Below are positions 9,729-20,869 of a stretch of DNA of 33,114 nucleotides, piece after piece. A program made the position numbers and the translations under genes. The DNA is from Sperchopsis tessellata (Eukaryota > Arthropoda > Insecta > Coleoptera > Hydrophilidae). Location: NCBI GenBank assembly GCA_033557685.1, contig JAWQRN010000245.1, positions 1-33,114 of the forward strand, in the 5' to 3' direction. The number at the start of each line of letters is the position of its first letter. Within the stretch, counting starts at the first letter, position 1. The notes under the pieces were generated by a model. It was not told the origin of the DNA. It ran no database searches and worked only from the letters and a program-made list of their open reading frames with translations.

Positions 9729-11699
9729 AAATCAACAAAAAGGGATATCCTTCAAGAATTAAAATTCAAAAAGGCAAGATTATTGTGAGGAATTTAACAA
9801 TACAAACAAACGATCTTCGAAATACATGGAACTGAAATGTTCGCTCATATCAAGTAAGATTTTTCAACTCCATTTTAACATAAGAATAGTATTGTCACTT
9901 CTAAATTTTTAATCATCATAGCTTTCTTAAAAATTAGTTGGGTTATTTTTAAATTATAATAATAGATGTATAAATTCCAAATTAATTGTTAGAAGATTTG
10001 TTTCTCTGCATCAAAGTCTAGTTTATATTATCAGTTTTTTTTTCATTATTAGTCTATAGCTAAGTTAATTTAAAAAATTGACTGAAAATTAAATAATTTG
10101 AAAATATAACGTGAAAGCTTATGACAACTTCTGTAAGTTTGTCTTTGTTATCAATAAAGTAACTTTTCATAACATTTATTTTTCACTACTTTTGGCGAAC
10201 ATATTTATTTAAAGCATTGTTAATTTTTATTGTTAGTAGTGAGCATTTTTCAGCAGTGCAAATTATGTAGTAATTATAGTGTTTGTGTATCTTATCATTT
10301 CATTTTCTATTTAAATTAGCAATATTTAGTTTGTTATCTCATGGTTTATGATAGACAAGCTAGATTTATCCTTAATAACATGTTTTAACATTTTCTTGGT
10401 GTATAATTGTTTTATAGTATACAGTACTGGCTCTACAAATAGAGTTAGAGTAGAAAAATTGCATTTTACATAATTCTTTTAATAAATCTCTATTCACAAC
10501 GTATCTCAATTTTTTTAAAATTTAAATTATTTTTTGAAGTAGTGCAATTGCACCATTGTCTGAGAAGTAAACCTATATTTTCCAACTGACTTTCACCTAT
10601 AGGAAATTTAATAAAAACTATCAGTTTAATGTTCAATGTGAAGATATTTGAGGAGTTCTTAGTTTTCTTTTCAATATTGCGCCAGTTTTCTTTCTCAACA
10701 AATAACACTATGTTAGCCCACATATAATATAAGATTACTATTCACATCTAATTAAATTTCATTAGTATGTAACAAAGAAAAAAAGAGGACCCAGTAGTGT
10801 TTCTGTGGAATGCTTAAAGTGTATTGGTATCTCAGAGCTAAAGCAATTACCAATTTTAACTAGTTGCCGTCTGCCCCTCTGACACCGCCTGACTCAAGCA
10901 AAAGCATATTATGGCTTTTTATTATATATATATATATACATAAGTTTGAAAGTTCATGCTGTATTATCTGAAGTACATTGAGTTACATTGTTTTTATTTT
11001 TGACGTAGTTTTTTTTTATTTCAAACTTCCGCGCATTAAAAATGATTTAAATCGTATAACAAATAAATCCCCTACAAGTTAGAATGTTAGTTACTCGTAG
11101 TGTTGGTGTTACAAATGAGTCCATACGTACGTTTTATTACTTTGGGTGTGCAATTTTCAGTAAACTTTAGACTTTAAAGTGCTAACAGTTTCTAGTCATC
11201 TTGTATTTGTGAGTTTGTTGATCGTTCATTTATTATATGTAAGTTTTACAAATGCAATAACAAATTATTATAACATTGATTATTATTAAAGTAGAATAAT
11301 TTAACACGTCTAAATATCAATTATTTTATGTTAGTTTTCCAACTGTAGTTATGTTATTACAGCATCGCTTAATATTGAAGTACAATAGTATATTACAGTT
11401 GAACGAACGAAACAAAAATTATTACTAGTTAAAAATAAACAAAATCAAGTATAGTTTGGCTTAGAATTGAGGTTTCTTATGACACCACAGCAAATGTAAC
11501 ATCAGCATATAAAAAATGAAGTTATTAATGAATAGCAAAAAACTGCACAAGGCCCTATATAGAGCTCTGTTGTACATTGATGTTATTTGGCAGACAAGAT
11601 GATTTAAAACTGTGAAAATGACAGTTGAACAAACTGGCATCTATCAAACAAATAGGGTGAGAATTAGTCTTCTGCCTTTTCTCTTATACTATAACAGTA

Positions 11700-14180
11700 T
11701 AATCTCCCCAATAGGATGTCATGACACTCAAATGTCCTTGGAAGATAAAATGATTATAAGTTCCAGAAAGCCTTCAAGGTGTTCTACAAATTCTAAGCTT
11801 TACAAAGTTGAACATATATTGAATATATCGCCACAATCAAATCCAAAGTATACAAGTGAAAACCTAAATGGGAATGACTCCATTATTGACCACATAATAA
11901 CTAATGTGCAATTTATAAAACGTACAATCAAGTTAACAGATACATACTTGAGTGACCATCGGATGATTGATATAGTGCTAAATATATCCACACCACAGAA
12001 AATTAAAAAAAAAAACATACATCATTACAATAACTGACTACAAGACCTTGAATGCAAACTTATCGAGGAGACTCAAAAGTGAACCTATAGACTCCTTCAA
12101 AAATGTGCTAGACATAACTAAAGATCCACAAAGAATGTCAAGCGCAGTTACGTAATGTCGGTGAGAGTAGGATGGATGACCAAAAAAGTTTTCCAATAAT
12201 TAAAAGAAATAGATGCAGCCTATACAAGCATGATACAAATCCGATTTAGCCCAATACTGAAGGAAAATTTCAATGCAGTACAGAAAAAAACAAAAAAACT
12301 TATAAGAAAAAACAAAAAGTTATACTACATAAACCAAATAAATACAGCAGAATGAAATAGCCAGAGATTGCGGAGAATAATAAAGTAGATTAAAGGTGGA
12401 AATAATCAAAAGAAAGTAGAAATAAAAGAACTTCTCACAGAACAAGGATTAAGAATAGAGGATAAACAAGAAATAGCTGAAATGATAAACCAGTACTACA
12501 TTGACATAGGTCAACTACTTGCAGAAAACATACAAGGGTTTCCCACTTCAAACAAACGAAATAAAAAAGTATTATGTCAACTCAACAATGTATCTACGCC
12601 CAACAAATATACCAGAAATCAAAAAAATAATCAACATCATCAAAACAATTGCCTCACCAGGTTATGCTGGAATCAAGCCAACCTAAATCAAAAATTTATC
12701 AGATACAATTGCCCCAAAAATAACAATTGATAAACAAGCACATCAAGGCAGGAACCTTTCAGTCGAACTAAAGATAGCAAGAATAACACCTATATACAAA
12801 GAAAGAATAAAGTCAACACTTACCGGCTCATAGCAAATTTAACTATACTTAGCAATATTTTTGAAAAAGCATACACAAGAGATTAGTCTCATACATAGAA
12901 AACATCAAACTAATAACACAATCTCAAACGTTTTCCAAGAGGGAAAGGGCACTTTTACAGCAATGACAAACCTAATAAACTACCTTCAGTTGTACATGGA
13001 TGATGGAAACTGTGTCACAGGCACATATTAGACTTTAAAAAAGCATTTGACACAGTGCATCACAACATTCTTGTCAATAAATTAGTTGACATAAGAATAA
13101 ATGTGTTAGGAATCCTGGATAGCTACCTAAAAAAACCGTAAGCAATATACTATGATAAACTGCAAAACTAGTATAAGAACAACCATCAGATATGGAGTAC
13201 CCCAAGAATCGATACTGGGCCCGTATTTATATGTCTTATACATTAATAACCTAACACTCTATAAATTAGATGGAAAAATGATGATGTATGCGGATGACTT
13301 AGCAATTTTTTATGAAAACAAAGATGACTATGAAACACAAAGGAAAATTCAAGATGACTTCGCCTTTTTACTTAAGTGGACAAACACAAACTTATTAACA
13401 CTGAATGCAGATAAGTGCTTCATGATACATATAGAACAATGTCCAAGACAGCATACCATGGATATAAATATCAATCACAGAAAGTTGAAAGTTGTAAAAA
13501 CAGTAAATTACCTTGGACTTACAATAGACCAAAGCTTGAACTGGAAGCAACATATCCATGAACTCAAAAACATAGTGTCCTCTTACATGTGTTTGGCACA
13601 TAAATTAAAAGACTGCCTACCAAAAAAATATAAAAGAAATGGTGTATGAAACTTATGCGAAGACAAAAATCACATATATGATCCCATTTTGGTGTACTGC
13701 AAGCACATCTGTAATAAATGCTTTCCAAAGACAACAAAACAAACTTTTAAAGATAATATACAGCCTTAACTACTACACCCCAACTTCAGAACTCTATCAA
13801 ATTACCAAACAAATGGACATCGCAGAATTAACAAAGTATGAAACTTTGAAGATAATAACAAAAATAGATTAAGGAGATGCACGTGATAATGACATGAAAA
13901 TAAAAACAGAGACATTCATCGACACTGCACAAGAACTGCAGGAAATAAATACATGGGCAGAGTAACGGTCAGGACTGGAGGAAAACAAATTTTGTATCAT
14001 GGTGTGAGAATGTACAATAATCTACCGCAAAGCATAAGAGAATCAACAAGTAAAAAGTTTAAAGCGTTGCTGAAAGACTATATAATTCATCAAAGACAGT
14101 TAATTAATTGAAATACCTATATATGTTAACTATTATACAGATATGGGCTTTTGTGTGTTATGTTAAATAAAAAAAGAAAT
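11700..14180 (+). mobile_element. decayed LINE (endonuclease tail, RT, C-terminal domain)
   Basis: The end of an endonuclease domain is seen near 11,870-11,980 (SIIDHIITN, then LSDHRMIDIVLNI). RT pieces follow: NYRLIANLTILSNIFEK (about 12,820), DFKKAFDTVHHNILVNKL (about 13,030) and the 165-residue frame 13152-13649. That frame has GVPQESILGP, a MMYADDLAIF catalytic box and VNYLGLTIDQSLNWKQHI. The C-terminal domain reads on at 13639-13872 and ends at a TGA near 14,110 after a MYNNLPQSIR...FKALLKDYI tail. A short A-rich 3' end lies at about 14,165-14,180. Several frameshifts and stops make it inactive. The layout suggests the jockey/CR1-like group, but the clade is not settled. Confidence 0.85.
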
Positions 14181-14518
14181 GTTGGCATAAATGAGTCATA
14201 AAGGCATTCAATTTCCAATTTTCATCAGATAAACGTTTGATAAATGGGCAATGCGGTTATAAGTATAAAAAGCTTTGACTAGTAAACCATTTCTAGTATT
14301 ACGTACTTTTTTCAATTTCTAAACTTAAAACGGGCAATAAATCAAGTTCCCTTGTTACTAGTCAACAACTAAAATTAGTCATTTGTTATTTATTTTGACA
14401 ATTTGTTAGATTGTTGCTTTATTGGTTGGTTTATTGTTGGAGAAACAATTAACCATCAATTAAATTAACAGATTTTTCAAGACTTTTAGAAAAAGTATCT
14501 ACTGAAGGCTTTTGTAGA

Positions 14519-14718
14519 GTGATGTCAAATACTTGTAAGAAAAGAGCTACGTTAATGATAAAAAAATTCAGTCCACAAAAAACTCGCCCATTTAAAAATG
14601 GCTGTTTGATGATTTTGCTCGTTCCTGTTAAGGTAATTACTAAATTCAGTAACGAGCTATCCAAAAGACGTCATAGGGCACTTGATACTGATCAAAATAC
14701 AGTAAAAAGCTCTCATGG
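14519..14718 (+). CDS. candidate unidentified exon, basic protein segment
   Basis: An ATG at 14519 or 14522 opens a Lys/Arg-rich frame (MSNTCKKRATLMIKKF...) that runs about 66 codons to a possible donor (CATG followed by GTATGT). I recognise no domain and see no matching downstream exon. It could be chance, an exon of an unknown gene, or repeat debris. Confidence 0.15.
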
Positions 14719-15132
14719 TATGTTATATTAATTTTATTTATAGATTATTTTCTTTTTAATATGCACTTAGTATACAAGACATGCTTTCAAAAATTGCTAT
14801 CTAAAGGTTTTTTGATGCTTCTTGTTATTACCTGTATTTTATATGCTGATAAACTACTGTAGTTATGGCAGAGTTCGAATAAAAACTACCAGTCATAATA
14901 TTAATGTACGTATCATTGGAAGACGAAAAGTATAATAATTTATTGGATTTATTTGTATAGCAAAATTGGGTAAAACGATTACAATGTAAATTTATATATA
15001 AAACTATTCAAGCAGCAACTTTTTCCGAATATCCATAGTCACTGGCTGATTTGTATGTCTTTAGTAGTTATAAAAAAATATTGAGAAATTGTCCAAGGAA
15101 ACCAGTTTATTCAAATTGATTTATTGAGCGAT

Positions 15133-15172
15133 AGCCGACATGTTTTGAGGTACCTACCTCATTTTCAGGGCT
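15133..15172 (-). ncRNA. hammerhead-ribozyme-like motif B (degenerate)
   Basis: On the - strand, AGCC then CTGAAAA precede a stem-loop (GAGGT/ACCTC arms), then AAA, the palindrome ACATGT, and C followed by GGCT. This matches the order of a hammerhead: CUGANGA, stem II, GAAA, stem III ending in U-H, and stem I. Stem I closes perfectly as AGCC/GGCT. Two core positions deviate (G8 to A, and the first G of GAAA to A), so activity is doubtful. Such motifs are known in Penelope-like elements and retrozymes. Confidence 0.45.
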
Positions 15173-15179
15173 GAATTAA

Positions 15180-16250
15180 ATGTAAATGCTGATTAAAAAT
15201 CAAAAATCTTATTTCGTCCAAAATACACTATTCAGTTTGTTCACCAATTCTATCTCCATATATATTTCAAGGGTTACTAAGTGAACCAAATTGAGGTAAA
15301 TATTGGTTTTACGTATAAAAATAATGGTGGTGAGGTTCGTGTTTCTTGGAATATTCCTGGAGATATATTCGAATGACCAATGTTGCATTTCAATTTGAAA
15401 TGGAATGAATCCTTTTCATATGACACTTTTTGTTGTTTTCAAAAGATATTTGAACAATAATGTAGTGACTTAAAGGTCAACAAATAAAATGAACTTACAT
15501 TTAAGTTACAGCCATACATATAAAACATATTTTGAGTTTTGGAATGATATTTGGAAAAATGAACTTGTTGATGTCCCACAGAACATGAAATAAAGGATAT
15601 ACATTTTTAAATGATGTAAAATAAAAAGTGGCTGTTCAAAACTGTTTACAGATTTTGAAAAACCTAAAAGTAAAGTAGAAATATCAATTTTAAAGTCTTA
15701 GTTTTCGTAAAAACAACTGAATGTAGATTCTGTTCCCTATAAGAATAAGCAAGCGTTCATAATTTAAACCTACACCCTATGTCTTAAAATAACCGAACGG
15801 AACCATATATATATATATATATATATAGATAATCGAATTTAGGACACCTGAACATAGTGGATTTTGAAAGAATATAAACCTCAAGTAATTCAAAGTGATG
15901 TGAAAAAAATGTTTTTTCCTTGCTATAAAGTATTAGGAGTAGTTATAGATATTTAAGTAAGTATAAATTAAGTGCTGAATTGTCTGCAGAATAGATATTT
16001 CAGAATACTGAACTACAGAGCTCAAATAAATGAGTACACATAAACATGATATTAATTACTTTAAAAATTGTATACGTACATATCGATTATAAACGCGCGA
16101 AACCCCAAATTTAAATTTAAATCTTGTTTACCACACAACTTACCGACCGATAACCTTTACATTGTAGTTTGATTTTGCGTATTGTGACACAATTCAACAC
16201 AGTTGTTCAAAATTTATGAAAAGTGTTTTTAGTCAAAATAAAATATAAAA
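15180..16250. other. AT-rich region, microsatellite, no gene recognised
   Basis: There are no open frames of note. A TA-dinucleotide run lies at about 15,803-15,827. The last 170 bp before 16,264 could be a promoter and 5' UTR for the small candidate gene that follows, but this is inference only. Confidence 0.5.
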
Positions 16251-16263
16251 CGTGGTGAAGAAC

Positions 16264-16518
16264 ATGGCTCGGTGTGAATTCTTTATAATAACTGAAGCGG
16301 AACTGTTAGAATACAGGCGTCAACATAAAGAACAATTCAAATCGAAATCAAGAAAGTGCAGCAATTTTGGTATTAATATTTTCTACATGTTTTTGAATTT
16401 AGTGCTTAGTGTCATGACTTTACAGACTTGCACAGTACTGCAATTTTTATTTTTAAAGGAATATTTGTGCATGGAAACAGTAGTTACAATTATTAGTAGT
16501 ACATCGCGAAATATGTAA
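16264..16518 (+). CDS. candidate small gene, first segment (unrecognised)
   Basis: The ATG at 16264 (MARCEFFIITEAELLEYRRQ...) opens a charged helix-like segment of about 35 codons, followed by a Leu/Phe-rich stretch to a TAA at 16516-16518. A GT (GGTATTAAT) at 16370 could instead be a splice donor that ends exon 1 after CSNF. No known family is recognised. It lies just upstream of the open frame that the pogo-like element interrupts, which is the only reason to link the two. Confidence 0.25.
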   Translation: MARCEFFIITEAELLEYRRQHKEQFKSKSRKCSNFGINIFYMFLNLVLSVMTLQTCTVLQFLFLKEYLCMETVVTIISSTSRNM

Positions 16519-17333
16519 AAAATAAAATTACAATTTTTGACATTGGACATCTTGTTAGGACTTGCGTATTTTACTTATGAATACACCTAAATAGTTTTAA
16601 AATAAATTTTGGGCCTTATGTTAAAGTATGTAAAGACCAATATTAATGATCATAATGAAACAAACCGTCAATGGGACGAAGAAAACACTTACCTCGAGCG
16701 GCAAACACAAAGATGTGATCGTCTAGTGGAAATTGAGAAGGATGTATATAAATGTTGTGTTTGTAGTAACTTTAAAGTAGGAGAGACTGGGGCAGGTTGT
16801 CACAAAATTTACTTTTTGATTTTTGGAGAGGCTGGGTTAACAGTTACTTTTTTTTGTCAATATCCTATCTTTTAGTATATACGCTTGGCTTTATGTTCCC
16901 AAAGTTTTGAGACTATACAGTTAAAGGGCTATTTTCCACAACAATAATTGTCAGAGCCGATTTTTGTGACAACCTGGTTATCATAAGCCCGGGGTTGGTT
17001 GTCACGGGTTATTTAAATGGGGAAAAATGACATTTTCAATGTTTGAAATAATTGTATTAAGAACAGTGATAATATCAAAAAATTGATGTTAATAACTGAA
17101 TGCAGAAGTGGACAAGTAATTAAAGTTCAGTAGAAACTTTAAAACTTAAGTGAATACATAAGCGTAAAAAATACATCAGTTATTTTGGTATACTAGCCTC
17201 CTTTATTGAAATCAAGGCATAAAAGGAATTGAAATTTACGTAAACAGTATTAAAAAGTAATCCAGTAGGTCGTTAAAATTAAGTACAAAATCTTAAGTAG
17301 GTAAATTAAGTAAAAAAAAGAGAAATTAAATTA

Positions 17334-18274
17334 TTGGGCGGACCTGAAAGTAAGGTCGTTTCTGCGCATGTCAATATTTGTTTGTCCATTATCAAAGCTG
17401 TGCCAAAGACATTTTAAGGTTAAAGTGACTTGTTTACTTGTAAATAATTAAATCTAAAATTTTTTTTTGCAATTTTGGTTGAAATGGCCAGCTAAATACC
17501 AGAAGAGGTACATAGCAGGTGTTTGGATCCCGCATAATATGTCTGAAGAATACAAAGCTAACCGATCCACCACATGCAACATATTGCTTCAACGGCACAA
17601 TATAGAAGCGTTTTTTGATCGCTTGATCACTGGAGATGAAAAAATGGGTCCTCTATGATAATCCAAAAGGCAGTGACTCTCTCCGAATTAATCTTCACGA
17701 AGTACTGCTAAGCTAGGTTTACATCCCAAAAAGTCGCTTTTGTGTGTTTGGTGGAGTAATCGCGGAATCGTTCATTTTGAAGTGCTGAAACCTGGGCAAA
17801 CTGTGAATGCAGACCTTTACTATGAACAATTGGACTGAGTAAATCAATCTTTAATTGAAAAGTGTCCAGCGATTGTCAACAGAAAAGGGCGTTATTCTGC
17901 AAAACGATAATGCAAGACCGCGCTGTGCAAGACGAACCCTGGAAAACATTAATGAATTAAGGTGGAAGGTACTGCCTCACCCACCATACTCGCCCGACAA
18001 TGCACCATCGGATTTCCATTTATTCCAATCGCTAAAACACTTTATATGTGACACAAAATTTTAAAATTTGGATGATATTCAAAATGCCATCTACAGATAT
18101 TTTGTTCAAAAACAAATTGATTTTTATCGATCTGGCATTGAAAATTTGCACACTAGATGGCAAAATGTTGTTGATATCGAGGGTGATTACATCACTGATT
18201 CAAAATAAAAAAAGTTAAAAATTTATTTGTTTGAATTTATTGTAACAAAAAGACATTACTTTCCGGCCCCCCAA
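17334..18274 (+). mobile_element. mariner element, internally deleted, nested in the pogo-like element
   Basis: Terminal inverted repeats of about 27 bp start TTGGGCGGACCTGAAAGTAA (left) and TTGGGGGGCCGGAAAGTAAT (right, reverse complement). They are flanked by TA at 17332-17333 and 18275-18276. Transposase remnants include GVWIPHNMSEEYKANR, the first catalytic Asp in LITGDEK, then LQNDNARPRCA and PPYSPDNAPSDFHLFQSL, giving a D,D34D arrangement. At 941 bp it is shorter than the usual 1.3 kb; the N-terminal helix-turn-helix half is missing. A one-base shift follows GDEK, and further stops occur. Confidence 0.92.
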
Positions 18275-18310
18275 TATGTAAAAAATATTTAAGAGTCAAA
18301 AATACATCAG

Positions 18311-20150
18311 TCATATTCACCTGCACTTTCATAGTTATGACAAGTATATAAATTCATCCCTGGGGTACATAATTCGTAGCCCAATTTCTACATTCTACAC
18401 ACCGGATCCACTTTTCGTTTGATTTGCTGTTAGAAAACGCCTATAAACAAACTTTTCAAACACAATAATCTTCTTCGTCGTCTTCGCTGCTCAAAACATG
18501 ATTTTCTTTCTTCGTTGTGATCCGTTTCTTATTTTTCGGTTTGTCATTTGTTTCTGCTGTTTCTTTAAAAATACTTTTCTTCACTTTTTTTGCTTCACTA
18601 TTTCAGCCCGTTCTTCCAGTTTCCTTTCGACCGGTATATCTGTTAAACTTGCAGTTTCCATTTTTTCGCTTTTGTTTCTGTTGGTGACTTTTCTAGCTCC
18701 AGCTTTCGGTATAGGTCTCAGTTCAATCTGCGACTTACGTGGATTGCTGGGTCCGGGTTGAGGCTGCTTGGGGAGTTGGTTTAAAGGATGCTTTGGAGGC
18801 TGCTCTCTGTCAGGGGCATTGCTTGGAGCAAAATCCACATAATGCAAAATGTCACGATTGATTGGGCAGATTCCTGTACACAGGAATCATGATGTAATAT
18901 TGGATAGAGTATTGCAAGCAAATATGCGCGAGTAATGGGCATTGGAATGTCATCGTTTGCCCCGGATTGTTAAGCATCCAATCCAATGAGTTGAAAAATT
19001 TGTAGAGTGGTCCGAAAACTGTACGATCAAGGGGCTGCAGTTTGTGCGAACAGTGTGGCAAGAATGTTAACATGACGATTCCATTACTTTTAGCAAAGTT
19101 GTGTCCTTCTACGCTGAGATGGGAACCGTGATTATCAAGAAGAAGCAGACATAGTCTCTCAGGTGTGATGTTCACGTGCTTATGGAAATGTTGTAATAAT
19201 GGGTAGAAATCGGCTTCTTGCATCCACCCAGATATATTTGCAGTTCCATCAGAACCTGGAGGCGTACGAGCTCTGAAGTGTTTATTAAATTTCACTCTTG
19301 GGAAAACAAATAATGGTGGGATTTGAGACAGCTGAAGCCAAAGTTACGAGCGTACCACTTTCAGCAGAAACTAATGCACCAATTTGTTTGATTCCTTTAG
19401 GAACAACAATTATAAATGGTCTCTGAGCCGAAGTAGCCCCAGTTTCGTACTTGTTCTAAATTTGATGAGGTTCAAAATAATATCATCCGTGAACCGTTGC
19501 CAAATTAGTGAAAAACGATTCAATATTCATTCGGTTGAAACTTGTTGCTCGTGCTAGCTGGTTTCTTCCGGTTTTCTTAGGGAAAGAGTATTATACCTCT
19601 TCATAAAATCGTCACCATCGCACCCATTTTCGGTCCAAGATTTAGGAAATGGAATGGAATTAGTAATGCAAAGACGAGAGTTTTGATTTTTTTGGCGTTA
19701 AACCATAGTAAGCCTCCGAAGCCTGAAGAAAATTCCGTTTCATTTTAAACAGAAAAAAAAAATCTATTTGGATAGTAACTAACGGAGATGGAAGGCATTC
19801 GCATCATCAATTACGTCTTGAGATTTTTTTTTGCAATATCTTGCTTAAGTTATTATTTTCACGAGCAGCTGTACGAATTGAAAATCCCGCTTTTTTAGCT
19901 CTTTTTATTATCGCAAGCATAACGACTGCAGGGGTTTCCCCTCGTTCTGTCTTGTTTTCAAAGTCTCTGTTTTATCTGAAACAGACGAGAAAAGAACTAA
20001 AAAAAACTCCCGTGGTTAGTTGTCACATGATACAACCATCCCCGAATCTTTTGGAACAACCAATCCCAAACGGTCATTTTAGACAAAACAAACAATGGCG
20101 GGAATACAATATAACCGAACCTCAATGTTGATACCTAGTAATATCCTGCA
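18311..20150 (-). pseudogene. pogo/Tigger-like transposase (DDE_1), decayed
   Basis: Read on the - strand across several frames. A psq-type helix-turn-helix is near 19.9 kb (KRAKKAGFSIRTAARENNLS). A CENP-B-like domain is near 19.6 kb (WTENGCDGDDFMKRYNTLSL). The DDE domain is best preserved at 19295-18852, including SQIPPLFVFPRVKFNKHF just upstream, PPGSDGTANISGW, LLLLDNHGSHLS and LPHCSHKLQPLDRTVFGPLY. A basic/proline-rich tail follows (18847-18581). The C-terminus has a PHD-like cysteine cluster (KWIRCVECRNWA, then YTCHNYESAGEYD) before a TGA at 18313-18311. Stops and frameshifts make it inactive. Confidence 0.85.
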
Positions 20151-20464
20151 ACGTTATTGAAACAATGAGAAATAGTTGAAATATTGATAGAAATTAATGA
20201 AGTACGGAATAAACAGTGAAATGTATAGCGTTTAGGAGTATACACACAGCAGCAAAATCACTAAAATGTCAATAAAATCAAGAGAATTTTAGCAGGATAC
20301 GTAAAACTAAATACACACACTCGTATTGATGTAAACAATGACTGGTATTCGTCACGGCCGCTAGATGTCAGAAGCGGCTGAGCACCAAGCTTTGTGACAA
20401 CCAACCCGTGTGACAACCTATCCCTGTCTCCCCTACGTAGCCGATTGGAGAAGCGATGATATTT

Positions 20465-20470
20465 AATAAA
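20465..20470 (+). promoter_or_regulatory. possible polyadenylation signal of the split small gene
   Basis: An AATAAA lies six bases after the TGA that ends the frame restored across the pogo-like insertion. The position is suggestive, but the hexamer is common in this DNA. Confidence 0.25.
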
Positions 20471-20679
20471 AACTGCAAGATAAAATGTTAAAACTTCTAT
20501 CGAACCAGACACAGTTGTAACTGTATGCTAATTCATAAAAAGTGATACATAAAACCAAGTTATTTATAAAATAACAGGATAAATTATATGACAAGTAGTA
20601 ATTTTTTCGTCCGATACAGTGATTACATATATACTAAAATTAATAGAGTTATGATCCTTAGATGGAAGACTTGTGAACT

Positions 20680-20860
20680 AAGGTGCTTATCGCGATAAGC
20701 ATACTTAATTCTACCGATCCGCCTTGCAATCACAGGATCTATCGTCTAATATCTAGTTAAGGTCAAAAAAAAGGAGTAAAATTGAATATTATTGATGTTA
20801 AGGTGCTTTCCGTGATAAGTATGCTCAGTTATACCGGTCGGCTTTGCAATCCCGGAAGCT
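20680..20860. repeat. two 60-bp direct repeats, 120 bp apart
   Basis: 20680-20740 and 20800-20860 share AAGGTGCTT..CG.GATAAG and the later block CTTGCAATC/CTTTGCAATC in register. About three quarters of positions are identical. The spacing of exactly 120 bp suggests two decayed monomers of a tandem repeat. The CGCGATAAGC core includes a short palindrome-like segment (GCTTATCGCGATAAGC at the first copy). Confidence 0.6.
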
Positions 20861-20869
20861 GTTTAAAAA

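Larger units (their letters stand above)
8640..11650. other. AT-rich intergenic DNA, no gene recognised
   Basis: This is about 3 kb of AT-rich sequence with short open frames only. The 77-aa frame on the - strand at 10490-10723 has no recognisable features. A 14-bp palindrome is at 9697-9710 and a TA microsatellite lies near 10920-10940. The less AT-rich stretch 9,030-9,250 looks repeat-like, but no second copy is in the window. Confidence 0.6.
16780..20433 (-). mobile_element. pogo/Tigger-like DNA transposon with nested mariner
   Basis: Terminal inverted repeats are GGAGAGACTGGGGCAGGTTG at the left and GGGGAGACAGGGATAGGTTG (reverse complement) at the right, both continuing into TCAC. They are flanked by TA at 16778-16779 and 20434-20435, the target-site duplication typical of the pogo/Tc1-mariner superfamily. 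The motif GGTTGTCAC or its complement recurs just inside both ends (about 16,968-17,015 and 20,391-20,420), like subterminal transposase-binding sites. Total length is 3654 bp, or about 2.7 kb without the inserted mariner. Confidence 0.85.
16618..20459 (+). pseudogene. candidate last exon split by the pogo-like transposon insertion
   Basis: The frame from the ATG at 16618 (MLKYVKTNINDHNETNRQWD...) is charged, then Cys-containing (YKCCVCSNFK). It reaches the TA target at 16778-16779 at the end of a Val codon. Removing the element (16780-20433) and one TA lets the frame continue for seven codons from 20436 to a TGA at 20457-20459, six bases before an AATAAA at 20465. The pre-insertion sequence therefore looks like the end of a short coding region. 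No homologue is recognised and the frame could be fortuitous. Confidence 0.3.

Noticed and set aside
18498..18761. 87-aa + strand hydrophobic frame
   Set aside because: It is antisense to the basic/proline tail of the pogo-like transposase.
19841..20131. 96-aa + strand frame
   Set aside because: It is antisense to the N-terminal HTH region of the pogo-like transposase.
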